From the NCBI GenBank assembly GCA_035477595.1, contig DATIKM010000052.1:1-21253 (forward strand): a DNA stretch of 21,253 nucleotides, written 5' to 3'. Below the pieces are notes generated by a model, which was not told where the DNA came from, ran no database searches, and was given only the letters and a program-made list of their open reading frames with translations. Position 1 is the first letter of the stretch. Each line of letters begins with the position of its first letter. This DNA is from DATIKM01 sp035477595 (lineage in GTDB: Bacteria > Armatimonadota > Chthonomonadetes > Chthonomonadales > CAJBBX01). This document shows positions 15,949 to 21,253 of the stretch, piece after piece. A program made the position numbers and the translations under genes.

Positions 15949-16626
15949 GTGGCCCGAAATCCATCGCCCATGAACTGCGTCAAGTCCCGGCAACGCGTCG
16001 CCGACCACGGGGAGGTGTTCACCCCGCCGTGGATGGTCGAGGCGATGCTCGACCTTGTCAAGGGCGAGACGGAGCGCATCGACTCCCGCTTCCTGGAGCC
16101 GGCCTGCGGGAGCGGCAACTTCCTCGTGCAGATCCTGCGGCGCAAGCTCGCAGCCGTGGAAGTCAAGTACGGCAAGTCCGACTTCGAGCGGCGGCACTAT
16201 GCGCTGCTGGCGCTGATGTGCATCTACGGCATCGAGCTGCTGCCCGACAACATCGCCGAGTGCCGCGCCAATCTGCTGGAGATCTTCGCCGAATACCTGG
16301 GTGTGGATGAGCCGGACGACCTCTATCGCGCCGCGTCCTACGTGCTGTCGCAGAACCTCGTCCACGGCGACGCACTGACAATGCGTACCCACGACGGCCA
16401 GCCGATCACCTTTGCCGAGTGGGGCTACCTGGGCAAGGGCAAATTCCAGCGGCGCGACTTCCGCCTCGAGACCCTCGCCCAGTCGTCAACCTTCGGCGCG
16501 GAGGGCTCGCTCTTTGCCCACCTTGGGAAGCACGATATCTTCACGCCGACGAAGGCCTACCCGCCGATGACGGTCAGCGAGCTGGCCGCAGCCGCGACCT
16601 GCCACGCACCGGAGGAGGCCGAATGA
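15949..16626 (+). CDS. N6-adenine methyltransferase-like protein with motif I but no NPPY (restriction subunit M type)
   Basis: This 225-residue protein has a gamma-class amino-methyltransferase SAM site: VADHGEVFTPPWMVEAMLDLV (motif X), FLEPACGSGNFLV with Glu50-Pro-Ala-Cys-Gly-Ser-Gly (motif I), YGIELLPDNIAECR with Glu96 (motif II) and LVHGDAL with Asp141 (motif III). It then ends without the catalytic motif IV ((N/D)PPY), so it should bind SAM but not methylate alone. I know intact relatives of this size in restriction loci, so it is unlikely to be a chance truncation. The GTG start at 15949 has AAGGA only 3 bases upstream; the ATG at 15970, just before the conserved region, is a real alternative. 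Its stop overlaps the next start (ATGA). Confidence 0.82.
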   Translation: MARNPSPMNCVKSRQRVADHGEVFTPPWMVEAMLDLVKGETERIDSRFLEPACGSGNFLVQILRRKLAAVEVKYGKSDFERRHYALLALMCIYGIELLPDNIAECRANLLEIFAEYLGVDEPDDLYRAASYVLSQNLVHGDALTMRTHDGQPITFAEWGYLGKGKFQRRDFRLETLAQSSTFGAEGSLFAHLGKHDIFTPTKAYPPMTVSELAAAATCHAPEEAE

Positions 16627-17318
16627 GAGACGAGTCCACACCTCAAGGGCAATTGCTCATCTACAGCGACGGCGGCTTGAATCTGCAAGTTCGCCTCGAC
16701 GGCCCGACCGTCTGGTTGACCCAGGCCCAGATGGCCGAGCTTTATCAGACGAGCAAGCAGAACATCAGTCTGCATATTCAGAACATCTTGGACGATAAGG
16801 AGTTACCCGCCGAGGCAGTTGTCAAGGAATACTTGACAACTGCCGCCGATGGCAAGAACTACCGTACGCTTCACTACAGCCTCGATATGATCCTCGCCGT
16901 CGGCTACCGCGTCAGGTCGCCGCGTGGCACCCTCTTCCGCCAGTGGGCGACAACCCGCCTGCGCGAACTGCTCGTCAAGGGATTCACGATGGACGACGAC
17001 CGCATCAAGGCCGGCCGGACCATCGGAGCGGACTACTTCGACGAACTGCTTGCGCGCATCCGCGACATCCGCGCCAGCGAACGCCTCTTCTACCAGAAAA
17101 GCGCCGACATCTACGCCACCAGCATCGACTATGACGCCAACGCGGAGATGACCCAGCTCTTCTTCCAGACGGTGCAAAACAAGATGCACTGGGCTGCCCA
17201 CGGACACACGGCCGGCGACTTCGACTTGGCGGCCAAACGGATCGCGGAACAGGCCGCGCCCGCGCCCAAGCCGCGACGCCCCAAGAAGGAGACCGATGGC
17301 CGCGGAGGGCAGCCATGA
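16623..17318 (+). CDS. RhuM family protein, shortened at the C-terminus
   Basis: A 231-residue protein with the RhuM core: VWLTQAQMAELYQTSKQNISLHIQNIL (helix-turn-helix-like), YRTLHYSLDMILAVGYRVRSPRGTLFRQWA, LRELLVKGFTMDDDRIK, YFDELLARIRDIRASERLFYQK and FFQTVQNKMHWAAHGHTA. RhuM proteins were named from a Salmonella pathogenicity island and often lie inside restriction-modification operons; their role is unproven. Family members usually run on for about 80-100 residues after the HGHTA-type motif. Here the sequence instead changes to a DFDLAAKRIAEQ stretch and a Pro/Lys/Arg-rich tail ending GGQP. The start overlaps the upstream stop (ATGA), and the stop overlaps the start of a 10-codon peptide. 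Confidence 0.85.
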   Translation: MRDESTPQGQLLIYSDGGLNLQVRLDGPTVWLTQAQMAELYQTSKQNISLHIQNILDDKELPAEAVVKEYLTTAADGKNYRTLHYSLDMILAVGYRVRSPRGTLFRQWATTRLRELLVKGFTMDDDRIKAGRTIGADYFDELLARIRDIRASERLFYQKSADIYATSIDYDANAEMTQLFFQTVQNKMHWAAHGHTAGDFDLAAKRIAEQAAPAPKPRRPKKETDGRGGQP

Positions 17319-17328
17319 GCGCACAGGC
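17307..17328 (+). repeat. Upstream copy of a 22-bp junction repeat flanking KilA-N gene
   Basis: This stretch contains the end of the RhuM gene and the start of a 10-codon peptide around CCATGAGCGC. It matches 18160-18181 at 20 of 22 bases (differences at 17312 and 17323). Both copies encode GGQP-stop in one frame and MSAQA in the other. Confidence 0.85.
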
Positions 17329-17347
17329 TGCTCTGGAGGGAGATTGA
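17315..17347 (+). CDS. Ten-codon peptide MSAQAALEGD, relic methyltransferase start or leader
   Basis: The ATG at 17315 overlaps the RhuM stop, and the frame ends at TGA 17345-17347, two bases before the KilA-N start. The first five residues, MSAQA, are identical to the start of the downstream methyltransferase (18168). It looks like the stump of a former copy of that start, cut off when the KilA-N gene came in. Translation of it could now couple RhuM and KilA-N synthesis. Confidence 0.5.
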   Translation: MSAQAALEGD

Positions 17348-17349
17348 GC

Positions 17350-18171
17350 ATGGCCAAGATTGACGTAAAAGGCACGTCCGTTACCGTCATTTCAGGCGGC
17401 GCTGACGATTACATTTCACTCACGGACATTGCCCGCTACAAGGACAGCGAACGCACCGACTACATCATCCAGAACTGGATCAGAAACCGGAACACCATCG
17501 AGTTCCTCGGCATTTGGGAACATCTCAACAACCCGGGCTTCAATCCCATCGAATTCGATGGGATTAGAAACCAGGCCGGGCTGAACAGCTTCGTGCTCAC
17601 CTCCAAACGCTGGATCGAGGCCACGGGCGCCATCGGCATCACCGCCAAGGCCGGACGCTATGGCGGCACCTATGCCCACAAGGACATCGCCTTCGAGTTC
17701 GCCTCCTGGGTGTCGGTCGAATTCAAGCTCTACCTCATCAAGGAATTCCAGCGCCTGAAGGAAACCGAGCGCGAGCAGCTCGGCTGGGACATCCGCCGCA
17801 ACCTGGCCAGGATCAACTACCGCATCCACACCGACGCCATCAAGGCCAACCTGATTCCGCCGCAACTGACGCCGCATCAGATCAACCTCATCTACGCCAG
17901 TGAGGCGGATCTGCTGAACATGGCGCTGTTCGGCAAAACGGCGCAGCAATGGCGCACGGATAAGCCCGGCAACAAAGGCAACCTCCGCGACGAGGCCAAC
18001 GCCTCGCAACTGGTGTGCCTGGCGAACCTGGAAACGCTCAACGCGCACTTCATCCATCAAGGCCTGCCCCAATCGGAGCGCTTGCAGCTTCTGAACCAGA
18101 CCGCCATCCAACAAATGAAGCTCTTGCTGGCGGATTCAGGCGTGCGGCGGATGGAAGGCGGGCAACCATGA
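17350..18171 (+). CDS. KilA-N domain protein
   Basis: A 273-residue protein with an N-terminal KilA-N domain (about residues 15-130): YISLTDIARYKDSERTDYIIQNWIRNRNTIEFLGIWE, then LTSKRWIEATGAIGI, AGRYGGTYAHKDIAFEFASWVSVEFKLYLIKEFQRL. The KilA-N fold is a phage- and virus-type DNA-binding module. The C-terminal half is helical (LGWDIRRNLARINYRIHTDAIK, YASEADLLNMALFGKTAQQWR, NASQLVCLANLETLNAHFI) and matches a widespread stand-alone family that I recall next to restriction genes. GGAGGGAG lies about 6 bases upstream of the start. The stop overlaps the next start (ATGA). The gene is flanked by a 22-bp repeat, which marks it as an insertion. A role in control of the operon or in blocking host entry is only inference. 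Confidence 0.88.
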   Translation: MAKIDVKGTSVTVISGGADDYISLTDIARYKDSERTDYIIQNWIRNRNTIEFLGIWEHLNNPGFNPIEFDGIRNQAGLNSFVLTSKRWIEATGAIGITAKAGRYGGTYAHKDIAFEFASWVSVEFKLYLIKEFQRLKETEREQLGWDIRRNLARINYRIHTDAIKANLIPPQLTPHQINLIYASEADLLNMALFGKTAQQWRTDKPGNKGNLRDEANASQLVCLANLETLNAHFIHQGLPQSERLQLLNQTAIQQMKLLLADSGVRRMEGGQP

Positions 18172-18181
18172 GCGCTCAGGC
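18160..18181 (+). repeat. Downstream copy of the 22-bp junction repeat
   Basis: This is the matching copy of 17307-17328. It holds the end of the KilA-N gene and the true start of the second methyltransferase. The distance between the copies is 853 bases, the size of the KilA-N module. Confidence 0.85.
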
Positions 18182-19812
18182 CACCTTCACGCTGCGGGGC
18201 CGCAACCCGGATGTGCTGACCTGCATCGCCAACCTCTCCAACGACGAGGTGTTCACGCCGCCGGAGTTCGCCAACCGGATGCTGGACACGCTGACCGAGG
18301 CCTGGGCGGCCGACCACGGCGACGCGAACCTCTGGGCGGACAAGACCGTGAAGTTCCTCGACCCGTGCACCAAGTCGGGCGTCTTCCTGCGCGAGATCAC
18401 CAGCCGCCTTACCAAAGGTCTGGAGGACGAGATTCCGAACCTTGGGGAGCGCGTGAATCACATCCTGACCAAGCAGGTGTTCGGCATCGGCATCACGCAT
18501 CTCACCAGCCTGCTGGCGCGGCGGAGCCTGTATTGCTCGAAGCATGCCAATGGCAATCACTCCATCGCGAAGACCTTTACCAGCAACCATGGCAATATCT
18601 GGTTCGAGCGCACGGAGCACACCTGGGAAGGCGAGAAGTGTAGGTATTGCGGCGCCAGCAAGAAGACGCTCGACCGTGGCGAAGGGCTGGAGACCCATGC
18701 CTACGCGTTCATCCACACCGACGACGTCAGGACTCGGATGGCCGAGTTGTTTGGAGGCGATATGCAGTTCGATGTGATCATCGGCAACCCACCGTACCAG
18801 TTGGACGATGGCGGCTTTGGCAAGAGTGCCGCACCGATTTATCAGTTGTTCGTGGAGCAGGCCAAGAAGTTGGAGCCTCGTTATCTGTCTCTGGTGATTC
18901 CCTCGCGCTGGTTCGCTGGCGGCAAAGGTCTCGATGAATTCAGAGAGGCCATGCTTGCCGATAATCGATTGCGCTCCATTGATGACTACCTCAGCGCGGC
19001 GGATGTGTTTCCCGGCGTGGGCCTCAAAGGTGGCGTGTGTTACTTCCTATGGGAACGGGACAACCCCGGCCTCTGCCGCGTGACCACCCGCTTCAAAGAT
19101 TGGCCTGTTTCTACCGCTACGCGACGGTTGCTTGAACAGGGCGCGGATGTGTTCATCCGCTTCAATGAAGGGCTGTCGATTCTCAAGAAAGTTGCTTCTG
19201 TCGAAACGGGGCAGACTAAATCGCTTTCACTCCCTGAAAACAAGCGATTTGATCCGTATGTGAGTTCAGCAAGAGTCTTCGGTCTTCGCACATTCTTCAA
19301 GGGCAACGCGAAAAAATCGAAAGGGGATGTACTGGTCTATCAAAACGGCGGAACGGGATACACACCGAGAGGCTCCATCACCACGGGTACTGATCTCATC
19401 GACAAATGGAAGATTTTCGTCAGCTACGCAGCGCCGGGAACTGGCAACAGAGACACCTACCCGCACAAGATCATCAGCACTCCCTTCATCGGCGAGCCGG
19501 GCAGCATTTCGTCGGAAACCTATCTCTGCATCGGTCCGTTCGATTCGAAGAGCGAGGCGGAAAGCGCCTTGTCCTATCTCTGCTGCCGGTTGACGCGCTT
19601 GCTGATTCTTCTGCACAAGTCATCCCAACACGTCACGCGCAAAGTCTATACCTTCGTGCCAACGCAGGATTGGACTAAACAATGGACAGACGCGGATCTG
19701 TACGCGAAATATGGCCTGAATGATGAGGAAGTCGCATTCATCGAGAACACTGTCCGTCCAATGGAACTGACTACCGACTTGTTCGATGAAGTCTCAGTGG
19801 ACGAAAGTGAAG

Positions 19813-19820
<8 letters not shown>
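18168..19820 (+). CDS. Eco57I-type N6-adenine methyltransferase with NPPY and aberrant motif I
   Basis: A 550-residue protein. The order is: VFTPPEFANRMLDTL (motif X-like), DPCTKSGVFL at residues 65-74 in the place of motif I, FGIGITHLTSLLARRSLYCSK, a probable zinc knuckle region (Cys-x2-Cys in CRYCGASKK plus YCSKH), LETHAYAFIH, and FDVIIGNPPYQL with Asn207-Pro-Pro-Tyr as catalytic motif IV. A C-terminal part of about 300 residues would hold the target-recognition region. Enzymes of this type methylate adenine within a specific site. The motif I lacks the usual GxG loop, though I recall DPxxKSGVFL as conserved in close relatives, so it is a subfamily trait. The start overlaps KilA-N (ATGA) and the stop overlaps the helicase (ATGAGTAA). 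GC content drops in its second half. Confidence 0.88.

Positions 19821-21253
<1,433 letters not shown>

Noticed and set aside
14475..16175. A 566-codon minus-strand frame spanning the propeller gene, the gap and the methyltransferase start
   Set aside because: It runs antisense or out of frame through two recognised genes, and its text is Arg-rich without motifs.
15949..16626. First methyltransferase-like gene as a frameshifted pseudogene
   Set aside because: The protein ends with a clean start/stop overlap into the next gene, and family relatives of similar size are known to me, so it looks like a genuine short form.

Overview
The window is GC-rich bacterial DNA that looks like a piece of a chromosome or metagenome-assembled genome. 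Two proteins carry twin-arginine signal peptides, and a small predicted beta-barrel protein ends in Phe, which suggests a diderm (Gram-negative-type) cell. The carbohydrate genes (GH94 phosphorylase, DUF4838 protein, five-bladed propeller hydrolase, Tat-exported TIM-barrel and beta-helix proteins) resemble Armatimonadota, Planctomycetota or related polysaccharide degraders. That taxonomic guess is inference; no rRNA or other marker is present.

Layout. Bases 2-265 hold the 3' end of a DsrE-like gene. Bases 266-786 have no gene but contain hairpins shaped like a tRNA core. Bases 787-6663 hold an SPFH/band-7 gene, a Tat-exported sugar isomerase/epimerase-like gene facing a divergent GH94 phosphorylase, and a Tat-exported beta-helix protein; a 126-bp copy of the GH94 3' end lies downstream of that gene. 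Bases 6927-10981 hold ApbE, a small outer-membrane-type protein, a DUF1858-DUF438-hemerythrin-PAS sensor and a convergent free-methionine-(R)-sulfoxide reductase, a group with a redox flavour. Bases 11120-15331 (minus strand) hold a DUF4838 protein, an unrecognised protein and a propeller-type glycosidase.

Bases 15859-21253 are an accessory defence island transcribed left to right from a plausible sigma-70 promoter. It encodes a methyltransferase-like protein with SAM motif I but no NPPY, a RhuM-family protein with a shortened C-terminus, a KilA-N protein, a second methyltransferase with NPPY but an aberrant motif I, and a GIY-YIG/DEAD-box restriction helicase cut by the window end. Four of the five genes are joined by start/stop overlaps or a very short gap, so they probably work as one restriction-modification operon. 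The two methyltransferase proteins have complementary motif defects, which suggests a two-subunit enzyme. A duplicated start-codon junction on both sides of the KilA-N gene suggests that gene was inserted into an older operon. Composition falls sharply in the C-terminal half of the second methyltransferase, as expected for an exchanged target-recognition region.
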